NCBI GenBank assembly: GCA_945888585.1
Contig: CAMDAI010000002.1
Coordinates: 1-21,536, forward strand
DNA from: Rickettsia typhi
Lineage (GTDB): Bacteria > Pseudomonadota > Alphaproteobacteria > Rickettsiales > UBA1997
Length of the DNA: 21,536 bases
Direction: 5' to 3'
Shown here: positions 14,067 to 21,536 of the stretch, piece by piece
How the letters are laid out: the number at the start of each line of letters is the position of its first letter
Numbering within the stretch: position 1 is the first letter of the stretch
Translations under genes and position numbers: made by a program
Notes under the pieces: generated by a model
Database searches by the model: none
What the model was told of the DNA's origin: nothing
Seen by the model: only the letters and a program-made list of their open reading frames with translations

Positions 14067-15536
14067 CTAAAAACTCCAATGCAAGGTTTTAATTTGGGAA
14101 AATTCCAGAATTCCTAAGTGAGAACCTTCGCGACCAAAGCCGGAATGTTTGATTCCTCCAAAAGGTGCAACTTCGGTAGCAAAGGAACATTCGTTGATGG
14201 CAACCATGCCGAATTGTAGAGCTTCAGAGATGCGCCATATGCGGGCGTTGTCGCTAGTATATAAATAAGATCCAAGACCATATTCAGTGTCATTTGCAAG
14301 TTTAATTATTTCTGCTTCGTTATTAAATTTTTGTATTGCTGCCACTGCACCGAAAATTTCTTCGATGGCAATTTTCATATCTGGTTTAACTTCGGTAATT
14401 ACGGTTGGAGCAAAAAATTGGCCGGAGATTTTTTTACCGCCAATTTTGCACTTGGCACCATTTTTAATTGCATCAGAAATTAGCCGTTCAACTTTTTCTA
14501 CAGCTAAATTGGAAATCATTGGACCAATATTTGATGAGGCTTCAAAACCATCACCAATTTTTAATTTTTTTACTTCATCAATTAATTTTTGAACAAATTG
14601 ATCGTGAATTTTTTCTTCTACAAAAATGCGATTAACACAAGTGCAAGCTTGTCCACCATTTCTAAATTTGGCATGCATTAATCCGGCAATTGCTTTATCT
14701 AAATCGGCATCGGCAAAAACAATGAAAGGTGCGGAACCACCAAGTTCTAGAGAAATGCGTTTTAAATCATCGGCACATTGTTTGTTAAGCAACTTCCCTA
14801 CCCTAGTTGAACCGGTAAAACTGATTTTGCGAATAATTTTATTTTGGCAAAATTCTTCACCAATTGCCTGAGCATCGCCAGTAACTACATTAAACACACC
14901 ATCTGGAATTCCAGCTTCTTTTGCTAAAACTGCCAAAGCTATTGCTGAAAAAGGCGTTAATTCAGAAGGTTTTAGAATAACACTGCAACCCGCTGCCATT
15001 GCCGCTGCGGCTTTTCTGGTGATCATTGCTGAAGGAAAATTCCATGGGGTGATTGCTGCCACAACTCCTACCGGCTCTAAAAAAGTAATGATTTTTTGGT
15101 TTTGTTTAGGAGCTGGAATAGTATCGCCATAAGTGCGTTTTGCTTCTTCAGAAAACCACTCAATAAAATTAGCACCATAAATTATTTCACCACGGGCTTC
15201 TGATAAAGGCTTGCCTTGTTCGGTTGTAAGAATTTGAGCTAAATCTTCCTGATTTTCTAAAATTAACCCATACCATTTATACAAAATTTTTGCTCGTTCT
15301 TTTCCAGCTAATTTACTCCATTTTTCAAAAGCATTTTGTGCGGCAATAATTGCTGAGTTTAAATCTGATTTGTCAAGGTTTGGAACATCGCCAATTAAAA
15401 CACCATTGCTTGGATTAAAAACTGCAATTTTATCTTTTGTATCAATCAATTTTCCATTAATAAAATTTTTTTCGGAAAAGAGATTTTTATTTTTTAGATT
15501 TATCAACTGTTTTGAAGTGTTTTTCATAAGATCCAT
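14067..15536 (-). CDS. gabD: NAD(P)-dependent succinate-semialdehyde dehydrogenase type
   Basis: The 489-residue protein is a complete aldehyde dehydrogenase: PWNFPSAM with Asn166, KPSELTP for cofactor binding, FTGSTRVGK, general base Glu264 in LELGGSAPFIV, and nucleophile Cys298 in GGQACTC. The GQxCxC pattern, FNPSNG near the N-terminus and PFGGIKHSGFGREGS near the C-terminus are characteristic of the GabD/succinate-semialdehyde group. It would oxidise succinate semialdehyde (or glutarate semialdehyde) to feed the TCA cycle. No GABA transaminase gene is nearby, so the in vivo substrate is uncertain. The start could also be the Met three codons downstream (MKNTSK). The gene appears intact. 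Confidence 0.93.
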   Translation of the reverse strand: MDLMKNTSKQLINLKNKNLFSEKNFINGKLIDTKDKIAVFNPSNGVLIGDVPNLDKSDLNSAIIAAQNAFEKWSKLAGKERAKILYKWYGLILENQEDLAQILTTEQGKPLSEARGEIIYGANFIEWFSEEAKRTYGDTIPAPKQNQKIITFLEPVGVVAAITPWNFPSAMITRKAAAAMAAGCSVILKPSELTPFSAIALAVLAKEAGIPDGVFNVVTGDAQAIGEEFCQNKIIRKISFTGSTRVGKLLNKQCADDLKRISLELGGSAPFIVFADADLDKAIAGLMHAKFRNGGQACTCVNRIFVEEKIHDQFVQKLIDEVKKLKIGDGFEASSNIGPMISNLAVEKVERLISDAIKNGAKCKIGGKKISGQFFAPTVITEVKPDMKIAIEEIFGAVAAIQKFNNEAEIIKLANDTEYGLGSYLYTSDNARIWRISEALQFGMVAINECSFATEVAPFGGIKHSGFGREGSHLGILEFSQIKTLHWSF

Positions 15537-15564
15537 TATTTTAGAATTTTATTAAATTAAAAAT

Positions 15565-17376
15565 TTATGAATTAGGTTTTAGAGGAGTATCACTTTGTAA
15601 AATACGTTTCAGCTCGGCGCTGCGTGTTTTGGCAAAATTTACTAAGGCAGGCTCATCATGGAAAAATTCGAATGATTGTTGTAGAGATTTTTCATCGTGA
15701 TCTTTAAATTGTGCGGCTTTTAATTCCATATCATCTTTGTTTTTTCCAAGCCACAACATGATGTCTTTGGCCATGTTAAGTGAAGAGTCAAAAAGTTCAC
15801 GTTTGAAATAAAACACGCCCATCTTATGTAAATCATAGGCATGTTGACGATTATGGGCACGGGCAAAAATAGTTAAGGCCGGAAATTTTTCTTTGGCAAG
15901 ACGTGCGATTTCTAAGCTGGTAATAACATCATCAACGGCAATAATTATTAAATTAGCTTTGTAGGCATGAGCATTTTTTAGTAAATCAAAACTGGTAGCA
16001 TCACCAAAATAAGCTTTATAGCCAAATTTACGGAGTAATTCAATTTGATCGGGATCTTTTTCTAAAACTGTGACTGCAATACCCTGCCCCATTAAAAAAC
16101 GACCTATTACTTGACCAAATCTGCCAAAACCTGCCAGAATAATCGGATTTTTCTGATCAATGGAATCAAAAGGCTTTTGACTAAAACTTACTTTAAAACG
16201 ATGCGCAATTAAGCGAGTGATCCATGGTAATATTATTGGTGTGGTGGCAATTGAGATGGCTACCACCAAAGTTAAAAATTTCATTTTTTCTGCATCAATA
16301 ATCATCAAGTTTTGAGCAAGTTGAAAAAGTACAAAAGCAAATTCTCCACCTTGAGCCAAAATTATCGCATAAAAAATATTATCAAATCCGGTTATTTTAA
16401 ATGCTTTTCCTAACGCATATAAAATTAGTGCTTTAACTATAATTAAACCAATCACTGCAATAAATATTTGAAGTGGGAAATTGAGCAAAAATTTAATATC
16501 TATTCCCATACCAACTGAGATAAAAAATAAACCTAAAAGCAAACCTTTGAAAGGCAAAATATCTGTTTCAAGATTATGACGATATTCTGAATTGGCCAAA
16601 ACAACCCCAGTAATAAAAGCGCCGAGTGCTGGTGAAATTCCAATCAAATGCATCAATAAAGTAATGCCAAATATTAAAGCTAAAGTCAAAGCGGTGAATA
16701 ATTCACGCATATTAGATTTGGCAACTAAGCGAAATAAATAATATGAGAAATAACGACTCATTAAAATTACCAATAAAATTACTCCAGCAATAATTAGAGT
16801 TTGGTAATATCCTGAAAAATGTTCAATTAAGCTAGTTGAAGATGGATCTTTATCGAGAGTAACTTTGGATAAAAGTGGTATCAAAATTAAAATTGGAATC
16901 ATGGCAATATCTTGAAATAGCAAAATCGAAAAAGAAGATTCTCCCACTGGGCTATTTAAAAGTTTTCTTTCTTGCAATAAATTCAAAACCAAAGCAGTTG
17001 AAGATAAAGCAAGTGCCATGGCAACAGCCAAACTGGTTTGCCAGCTAAAATTAAGCGCTAATCCAATTGCGCTAAAAGCGATAGTAGTTAAAACAACTTG
17101 TAATCCACCAAGCCCGATAATTGATTTGCGTAAACGCCAAAGTGAAGATGGTTCTAGCTCTAACCCAATTACAAAAAGCATCATGATAATGCCAAACTCT
17201 GCAATATGCATAACTTTTTTGGGATCGGCAATTAAACCCAAACAGGCTGGTCCAATGATTAAACCGGCAAATAAATAGCCGATAATTGAGCTGAGTTTAA
17301 AACGATGAACTATTGGCACTACTATGCAAGATGCCGCAAGAAAAATAAATATTTCAAAGAGTAATTCGCTGCTCAT
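15565..17376 (-). CDS. Monovalent cation:proton antiporter, CPA2 family (KefB/KefC-like)
   Basis: The 603-residue membrane protein has an N-terminal Na+/H+-exchanger domain of about 12 helices (residues 1-385; GYLFAGLIIGP at 33-43, LALSSTALVLNLL, SPALGAFITGVVLANSEYRHN). A cytoplasmic RCK/TrkA-N domain follows, starting near 400 (IILAGFGRFGQVIGRFLM, then EKDPDQIELLRKFGYKAYFGDAT), which binds NAD(H) or glutathione adducts to gate transport. This is the KefB/KefC layout for K+ efflux; no KefF/KefG flavoprotein is nearby. The C-terminal tail (about 540-603) is hydrophilic and variable. Which ion it moves and whether glutathione gates it cannot be told from sequence. Confidence 0.93.
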   Translation of the reverse strand: MSSELLFEIFIFLAASCIVVPIVHRFKLSSIIGYLFAGLIIGPACLGLIADPKKVMHIAEFGIIMMLFVIGLELEPSSLWRLRKSIIGLGGLQVVLTTIAFSAIGLALNFSWQTSLAVAMALALSSTALVLNLLQERKLLNSPVGESSFSILLFQDIAMIPILILIPLLSKVTLDKDPSSTSLIEHFSGYYQTLIIAGVILLVILMSRYFSYYLFRLVAKSNMRELFTALTLALIFGITLLMHLIGISPALGAFITGVVLANSEYRHNLETDILPFKGLLLGLFFISVGMGIDIKFLLNFPLQIFIAVIGLIIVKALILYALGKAFKITGFDNIFYAIILAQGGEFAFVLFQLAQNLMIIDAEKMKFLTLVVAISIATTPIILPWITRLIAHRFKVSFSQKPFDSIDQKNPIILAGFGRFGQVIGRFLMGQGIAVTVLEKDPDQIELLRKFGYKAYFGDATSFDLLKNAHAYKANLIIIAVDDVITSLEIARLAKEKFPALTIFARAHNRQHAYDLHKMGVFYFKRELFDSSLNMAKDIMLWLGKNKDDMELKAAQFKDHDEKSLQQSFEFFHDEPALVNFAKTRSAELKRILQSDTPLKPNS

Positions 17377-17787
17377 TAGGATTTTTAATTTCTTGATTTT
17401 TTACAGAGGATTAACTTGGGATTTTTATCTAAAATTATTTATTAGGTTAAATTTTTTTTAGCTCTTTGCAAGAAATTTACAATTGCAAAAGGTTAAGAAG
17501 TTTTGACAATCATTGTTTCAACGCATCTATACCAACCCTAATAACAAATGATCAATTTTTTACACTCAAAAAAAACCGCATTAAAATTTTACAAAAATTA
17601 GAATCTGATTTTAGATGGGAATTGGTATAAAGCCTTTAATAAAGTGAGATTTACATAATTTTACTCACAACATTTCAACATAATTTACGATTCTTTTATA
17701 TTTTTAGCATTGATTAGAATAGAGGTTTTATCTGATCAAAAATAGTCTTACTTAGATTCAATGAAAAATGTTAAATATATTTAGTTT
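17377..17787. other. Intergenic region between divergent genes, holding a MITE-like element
   Basis: This 410-nt stretch lies between the starts of the antiporter (minus) and the 17788 gene (plus), so it should hold promoters for both. It contains an AT-rich hairpin (TTTGCAA 17465-17471 with TTGCAAA 17483-17489) and the inverted-repeat element at 17528-17629. No ORF with a ribosome site was found. Confidence 0.6.
17528..17629. repeat. MITE-like inverted-repeat element (about 102 bp)
   Basis: TATACCAA (17528-17535) and TTGGTATA (17622-17629) are perfect 8-bp inverted ends, extended by CCC/GGG pairing next to a 2-nt bulge. The outer TA dinucleotides would be the TA target duplication of an IS630/mariner-type element. 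The right end AATTGGTA equals the terminal sequence of the IS630 element at the window start (89-96), so it may be a non-autonomous derivative mobilised by that transposase. The interior is AT-rich and non-coding. Confidence 0.55.
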
Positions 17788-18051
17788 ATGATAAGAGATA
17801 ACAAAATAATAGAAGGTGAATTAATTACAGATAATATAGATAGAGACAAAAAAAATTATCGGGAAGTTGAATCTGAATCTCAAAATTCTCTTAATAATTT
17901 ATCTCCATTGAAATTTCTGATTAATATATTTAAGTCAAAGAAAAATAATCCGAAAGAAGAACGCAAGATCCGCGAAAAATTAACTGAAAAACAAACCGAT
18001 AAAATGATTGAAGATAGTTTTCCGGCAAGCGATCCACCAAGTACTTATTAG
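17788..18051 (+). CDS. Small hydrophilic protein with C-terminal SFPASDPPS motif
   Basis: The 87-residue product is charged (Lys/Glu/Asp/Asn-rich, likely disordered) and ends DKMIEDSFPASDPPSTY. A short C-terminal SFPASDPPS signature recurs in small uncharacterised proteobacterial proteins, which supports real coding despite the low-complexity body. No signal peptide or membrane segment is seen, and no strong ribosome site precedes the ATG. It is followed after 31 nt by the SRPBCC gene on the same strand, suggesting co-transcription. Function unknown. Confidence 0.7.
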   Translation: MIRDNKIIEGELITDNIDRDKKNYREVESESQNSLNNLSPLKFLINIFKSKKNNPKEERKIREKLTEKQTDKMIEDSFPASDPPSTY

Positions 18052-18082
18052 CTTTTTTTCCTCAAACAATAATTTAAAAAAT

Positions 18083-18607
18083 ATGAAAAATATATTATTA
18101 GTTTTAGTTGGTATTGTTTTTCTAGGCCTTTTAGCTGCGGCAATTCTTCCGGAAAATTTTAAAATTGAAAAAGAGGTTGTAATTAATAAGCCAAAATCAG
18201 AAGTTTTTGAATATTTGAAAATGACTAAAAATGAAAATGAGTGGAATCCCTGGATTAAAAAAGATCCAAACATTGTTCAAAATTTCAAAGGTGAAGATGG
18301 CAATGTCGGCTTTGTCGCTTCTTGGTCGGGAAATAAAGAAGTTGGCACTGGAGAACAGGAAATTACCAAAATAACTTACAATCAAAGAATTGATTTTGAA
18401 CTGAGATTTATCAAACCTATGAAAACTATCAATACCTCATATTTAAGTATTGAAGCAATCAGTGCAAATCAAACCAAAGTAACATGGAGCATAACCGGCA
18501 AAACCAGATTTCCTTTTAATATAATCTGTTTTTTCATGCAAAAGAAGGTAGCTGCTGAATTTGCTGTTGGATTAGATAACTTAAAAATAATTTTAGAAAA
18601 AAAATAA
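18083..18607 (+). CDS. SRPBCC (START-like) family protein with N-terminal membrane anchor
   Basis: From the ATG at 18083 the product has 174 residues: an N-terminal hydrophobic helix (about 2-22, NILLVLVGIVFLGLLAAAIL), then an SRPBCC/polyketide-cyclase-like domain (IEKEVVINKPKSEVFEYL, WNPWIKKDP, VGTGEQEITK, RIDFELRF, TKVTWSITG, and a C-terminal helix). The fold makes a hydrophobic ligand-binding cavity; the ligand is unknown. An upstream in-frame ATG at 18008 overlaps the preceding gene and would add an unlikely leader before the membrane helix, so 18083 is preferred. It is probably anchored in the inner membrane. Confidence 0.85.
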   Translation: MKNILLVLVGIVFLGLLAAAILPENFKIEKEVVINKPKSEVFEYLKMTKNENEWNPWIKKDPNIVQNFKGEDGNVGFVASWSGNKEVGTGEQEITKITYNQRIDFELRFIKPMKTINTSYLSIEAISANQTKVTWSITGKTRFPFNIICFFMQKKVAAEFAVGLDNLKIILEKK

Positions 18608-18743
18608 TTAACTATTACTTTTTCATTTCTAATTAATTACACTTATAATGCTGACAAATAAGATAAATAATGATGAAAAAAAATTAGTTAAAATTAATTT
18701 TTATTTAAACTGCAAAAATTATATTACAAAATTTAAGTTAGTA

Positions 18744-18989
18744 ATGACCAAAAAATTACCAATTATTTACCATTTCTCAAGAAATTCACTTTTTGTAATA
18801 TCACTTTTGATTATACTGTCATCTTGTAAATCATTGATTACCAAACCAGAAATAATTCCAAAAAAAGAATCACAAGAAGAATATTTAGAAAAAATATACT
18901 CCACCGGAAAACCCCAAAAATTAAGAGAAATTTTTAATCATTACAGTAAGTTTGATTTCCTAAAAAAATATAAAAATTATTGGATTTAA
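18744..18989 (+). CDS. Small lipoprotein of unknown function
   Basis: I place the start at the ATG at 18744 rather than 18648, because it puts a lipoprotein signal at the N-terminus: a basic n-region, the hydrophobic SLFVISLLIIL and the lipobox LSSC with Cys28. The mature part is about 54 residues, Lys/Glu-rich, with an amphipathic stretch (EEYLEKIYSTGKPQKLREIF) and an aromatic end. The family is not recognised. The n-region is long (about 15 residues) for a signal peptide. It is followed 7 nt later by ogt and is likely in the same transcript. Confidence 0.6.
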   Translation: MTKKLPIIYHFSRNSLFVISLLIILSSCKSLITKPEIIPKKESQEEYLEKIYSTGKPQKLREIFNHYSKFDFLKKYKNYWI

Positions 18990-18996
18990 AAGAGTT

Positions 18997-19479
18997 ATGA
19001 AATATTTCTATAAAACTATGAAGTCTCCCGTTGGCCAGTTAAAGCTTGTTGGCAATGATGATGGTTTAGCGGCCATTCTTTGGGAGGATGATAATCCAAA
19101 TCGAATTCGATTAGGAAATGTTATAGAAAATAAAATCCATCCTACCCTTCTTCAAACTGAACAACAATTAACCGAATATTTTACAGGAAAACGAAAATTA
19201 TTTTCTATTAATCTAAATTTTGTTGGAACTGAATTTCAAAAAAAAGTTTGGCAAGCTTTACTGACAATTCCATTTGGAGAAACCAGAAGTTATGGACAAA
19301 TCGCAAAACAAATCGGGAATGCTAAAGCATCCCGCGCAGTTGGAGCTGCTAATGGTAAAAATCCTATATCCATTATCGCACCTTGTCATAGAGTCATCGG
19401 CTCGTCAGGTAAATTAACTGGATTTGCTGGTGGCTTGAAGATAAAGGCGCATTTACTTGCTTTGGAAGGATATAAATAA
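18997..19479 (+). CDS. ogt: Methylated-DNA--protein-cysteine methyltransferase
   Basis: The 160-residue suicide enzyme repairs O6-alkylguanine and O4-alkylthymine by transferring the alkyl group to its own cysteine. The active site PCHRV (129-133, Cys130) is intact and is followed by GSSGKLTGFAGGLKIKAHLLALE. Upstream, FQKKVWQALLTIPFGETRSYGQIA and RAVGAANGKNP form the DNA-binding winged helix with the arginine finger (Arg113). The N-terminal ~70 residues are the short ribonuclease-like domain seen in Ogt-type enzymes, without the Ada regulatory domain. The gene is intact and its 3' end converges on the truncated acyltransferase, 3 nt apart. Confidence 0.96.
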   Translation: MKYFYKTMKSPVGQLKLVGNDDGLAAILWEDDNPNRIRLGNVIENKIHPTLLQTEQQLTEYFTGKRKLFSINLNFVGTEFQKKVWQALLTIPFGETRSYGQIAKQIGNAKASRAVGAANGKNPISIIAPCHRVIGSSGKLTGFAGGLKIKAHLLALEGYK

Positions 19480-19482
19480 AGC

Positions 19483-19641
19483 TCAGTTTTTCCGGTTCCA
19501 AGCAAGCAAAACTACATCTAAAAATGAAAGGTGATTTGCAACAATTAAAACCCGATTTCCGGCTTTTTGGTAATTTTCCAAACCTTTGATTTCGATTTTA
19601 TAAAGTTTGGTAAAAAGTTTTTTGAGTAAATTTCTAAGCAT
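19483..19641 (-). pseudogene. Truncated phospholipid acyltransferase (PlsC-like) module
   Basis: From the ATG complementary to 19639-19641 (AGGAG ribosome site 9 nt upstream) only 52 residues are open. They contain the acyltransferase start GLENYQKAGNRVLIVANH followed by LSFLDVVLLA, i.e. the NHxSxxD catalytic motif, but the protein then ends and the remaining ~150 residues are missing. In the Aas-type fusion of related bacteria an MFS domain is followed directly by such an acyltransferase and an AMP-dependent acyl-ACP synthetase. Here the start overlaps the MFS stop by 8 nt and the body has been removed, with ogt placed just beyond. It is almost certainly non-functional. Confidence 0.75.
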
Positions 19642-20947
19642 TTTCAAATCTCCTGAAAAGTTTTTGTTTAACAATTTTTTTGATGATAAAAAAAACAAAA
19701 ATATTGATAATTCCAACTAGTAGAAAAATTTGCAAAAGACTAAATTCTAGCTTAAATAAAGCAACCAAACTAATACTTGAAATTACCATGAATAAAGCGT
19801 TAAGAACATTATTGGCGGCAATGATTCGTGATAGATATTGAGTTTCTGAACGATGCTGCATTATAGCATAAAGCGGAACAATGTAGATGCCGGAAAATAT
19901 TGCAATTGCCAATAATCCCAAGATTATGAACCAACTATAAACGCTTACTAATAAAAACTCTTTTAAGCTAAGCAAGTGATCTGGATTAGATGATAAATTA
20001 TAAAAATAACTTGCAACACAAAAAATAATTATACCAATTGTAATCCCGATTGAACCAAGTGGCACAAGGCGTCCGTTGATTTTTCCTTTAAGAAACTTAT
20101 TACACATAACTGATCCAATTCCAATTCCGATTGAAAAAATTGAGAGGAATAAAGTGACGATATACTCATCACCACTAATGATGTTTTTGGTATAAATTGG
20201 AAATTGTGATAGAAAGGTAACGCCAATAAACCAAAACCAAGAAATGCCTATTATTGAAAGCCAAACTATATTTTCTTTTCTAGCATAACTGATAATTTTC
20301 CAAGTTTGTGATATGATTTTAAAACTGATTTTAAGATTCTGATCACCAATTGGAGACTTGGGAATAAAGCGACTACTCAAATAGCCAATTATTGCGAATG
20401 AAACAACTGCGATAGAAATAATTTCAATACCGCTTTCGATGCGAATTGTAACGCCACCAATTATTGTACCGAATAATATCGCTAGAAAAGTACCACCCTC
20501 AATCAAAGCATTACCACTTACCAATTCATCATCTTTTAATGTTTCCGGAAGCAGACTATATTTGATTGGACCAAAAAATGTTGAATGAACTCCCATCAAA
20601 AATATTAGAACCAGAAGCAAATTAATATTTTCAAAATAAAATCCTATAAAGGAAAAACCCATAATCAGAATTTCAACAATTTTTATGATTTGAATTAATT
20701 TTGATTTTTCATATTTATCAGCAAGTTGTCCGGCAAGAGCAGAAAAAAGAAAAAATGGTAAAATAAACAAGCCGGAAGCAATAGTTACCATAATTTGTGC
20801 ATTCATACCCAATTTCTGCGCCACATCATAAGTAAACCAAATTAGAAAAGCGTTTTTAAAAACATTGTCGTTAAAAGCTCCAAAAAACTGAGTAATAAAA
20901 AGCGGTAGAAATTTTCTAGATTTTAAAAGATTAATAGTTCTTGTCAT
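19634..20947 (-). CDS. MFS transporter, LplT/Aas N-terminal type (lysophospholipid transporter-like)
   Basis: The 437-residue, about 12-helix protein opens RKFLPLFITQFFGAFNDNVFKNA, the signature of LplT and of the transporter half of Aas fusions, which flip lysophospholipids across the inner membrane for re-acylation. GQLADKYEKSKLIQ is the MFS loop 2-3 motif. The C-terminal RSETQYLSRIIAANNVLNALFMV block is also family-typical. It appears intact, but its enzymatic partner downstream is truncated to 52 residues. Either the transporter now works with an acyltransferase encoded elsewhere, or it is on the way to loss. Confidence 0.88.
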   Translation of the reverse strand: MTRTINLLKSRKFLPLFITQFFGAFNDNVFKNAFLIWFTYDVAQKLGMNAQIMVTIASGLFILPFFLFSALAGQLADKYEKSKLIQIIKIVEILIMGFSFIGFYFENINLLLVLIFLMGVHSTFFGPIKYSLLPETLKDDELVSGNALIEGGTFLAILFGTIIGGVTIRIESGIEIISIAVVSFAIIGYLSSRFIPKSPIGDQNLKISFKIISQTWKIISYARKENIVWLSIIGISWFWFIGVTFLSQFPIYTKNIISGDEYIVTLFLSIFSIGIGIGSVMCNKFLKGKINGRLVPLGSIGITIGIIIFCVASYFYNLSSNPDHLLSLKEFLLVSVYSWFIILGLLAIAIFSGIYIVPLYAIMQHRSETQYLSRIIAANNVLNALFMVISSISLVALFKLEFSLLQIFLLVGIINIFVFFIIKKIVKQKLFRRFENA

Positions 20948-21015
20948 TTTAATTGGGATTAATTTTACTATTAGAATTTTTAATAAATGGATTTAATAAG
21001 AAACAGAATTTTATA

Positions 21016-21300
21016 TTATTTTTTAAGACCTTGCAAATAATTTTCCATTAGACAATCAGTTAAAATCTCTACAAACGGAGCCTCTACAACATAATGCCAA
21101 AAAGTTTTTCTATTCTTTAGTTGTACCACTCTGGCAAATCTAGCTCTGATGATATATTATATTCAGATAAAGCTCTTCAACTATGATAAGTTTTATAAGC
21201 AAAATCAATATAAAGCTTTGCTAGTAGTTTGGTATTATCAAATACTTTCAAGCAATCTAAATTGACTTTTGAAATTGGTTTTGTTATTGATCTTTCTTCT
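21016..21300 (-). pseudogene. Decayed reading frame upstream of pdhA
   Basis: On the minus strand a frame reads [20 protein letters not shown] and on through AYKTYHS to a TGA, then RALSEYNISSELDLPEWYN to a TAA. Another frame shortly after reads TFWHYVVEAPFVEILTDCLM and MENYLQGLKK to a TAA at 21018-21016. The segments look like real protein interrupted by one nonsense codon and a frameshift. I do not recognise the family. The rest of 20948-21333 is AT-rich and must include the promoter of pdhA. Confidence 0.35.
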
Positions 21301-21333
21301 AAAAACAGCTTATCAGAAAATAAAATAAAAAAT

Positions 21334-21536
21334 ATGCTTAAAAGCACAAAAATAAGTAAAAAAGAAGGACATAATCAAATTCCTACTAAAGCAGAATTAT
21401 TGCACTTCTATGAACAAATGTTATTAATTAGAAGATTTGAAGAAAAAGCCGGACAACTTTACGGAATGGGTTTAATTGCTGGGTTTTGTCACTTATATAT
21501 AGGTCAAGAAGCAATTGCTGTTGGCATGAAAGCTAA
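21334..21536 (+). CDS. pdhA: Pyruvate dehydrogenase E1 component, alpha subunit (N-terminal part)
   Basis: The ATG at 21334 opens a frame that stays open to the window end (67 codons). After a short N-terminal tail, [20 protein letters not shown] and [20 protein letters not shown] match the conserved start of two-subunit E1-alpha proteins ([10 protein letters not shown], GFxHLYxGQEA). The protein decarboxylates pyruvate with thiamine diphosphate and passes the acetyl group to E2; the thiamine-binding motif lies beyond the window. Expected length is about 320-350 residues. E1-beta (pdhB) would be expected downstream. Confidence 0.95.
   Translation, partial: MLKSTKISKKEGHNQIPTKAELLHFYEQMLLIRRFEEKAGQLYGMGLIAGFCHLYIGQEAIAVGMKA

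Noticed and set aside
14114..14871. ORFs inside the gabD region in other frames
   Set aside because: Shadows of the dehydrogenase coding frame; no ribosome sites or domains.
21170..21200. TGA read as tryptophan (alternative code)
   Set aside because: The reverse transcriptase gene stops at TGA and conserved genes such as glmS, dnaB and gabD show no internal TGA. A nonsense mutation is simpler.

Overview
The window is AT-rich DNA (roughly 30% GC by eye) from what looks like an alphaproteobacterium, most likely a Rickettsiales- or Holosporales-type host-associated bacterium. The reasons are the base composition, the gene set (glmS-dnaB, a partial pdhA, an MFS/acyltransferase locus of the Aas type, a COG3380-like oxidoreductase next to a TIGR01777 epimerase), several decayed genes and IS remnants, and an initiator tRNA whose anticodon stem carries AGG/CCU instead of GGG/CCC. 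The taxonomic assignment is inference; no rRNA or marker alignment was possible.

Layout. 1-96: the 5' end of an IS630-family element. 115-3152: accessory genes, namely a small unknown ORF, a zinc-ribbon membrane protein, a C-terminal J-domain protein and an autoinhibited Fic protein. 3676-6878 (minus): a four-gene run of two redox/SDR-like enzymes, an ATP10-like thioredoxin-fold lipoprotein and a TIGR01777 epimerase. 7034-7334 (minus): a cold-shock protein with a strong terminator. 7335-8177: a gene-poor stretch with broken reading frames. 8178-9834: a retron-like operon. 9919-9995 (minus): tRNA-fMet. 10238-13531: glmS and dnaB, followed by a Fic gene fragment. 13740-17376 (minus): a small lipoprotein, a GabD-type aldehyde dehydrogenase and a KefB/C-type antiporter. 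17528-17629: a MITE-like inverted repeat. 17788-19479: a short operon ending in ogt. 19483-20947 (minus): an MFS transporter followed by a truncated acyltransferase. 21016-21300 (minus): a decayed reading frame. 21334-21536: the start of pdhA.

The most interesting system is at 8178-9834. A sigma70-like promoter precedes about 250 nt of structured, comparatively GC-rich non-coding RNA. After that come a previously unlisted 39-residue ORF (8482-8601) for a very basic, hydrophobic peptide, an XRE-type HTH protein, and a retron-type reverse transcriptase (NAxxH, LDIxxFFPSI, LPTGSPLS and ITG motifs, with the YADD box changed to WADD). The Shine-Dalgarno of the small ORF lies in a perfect 6-bp hairpin. 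One arm of that hairpin can instead pair with a stem further 5' in the RNA. This suggests a switch in which the state of the retron RNA, or its reverse transcription, decides whether a membrane-active peptide is made. This mechanism is inference from sequence only.

Elsewhere the window records genome decay: a truncated Aas-like acyltransferase, a Fic N-terminal fragment beside dnaB, a frameshift at a run of eight T before the retron, and stop-interrupted reading upstream of pdhA.
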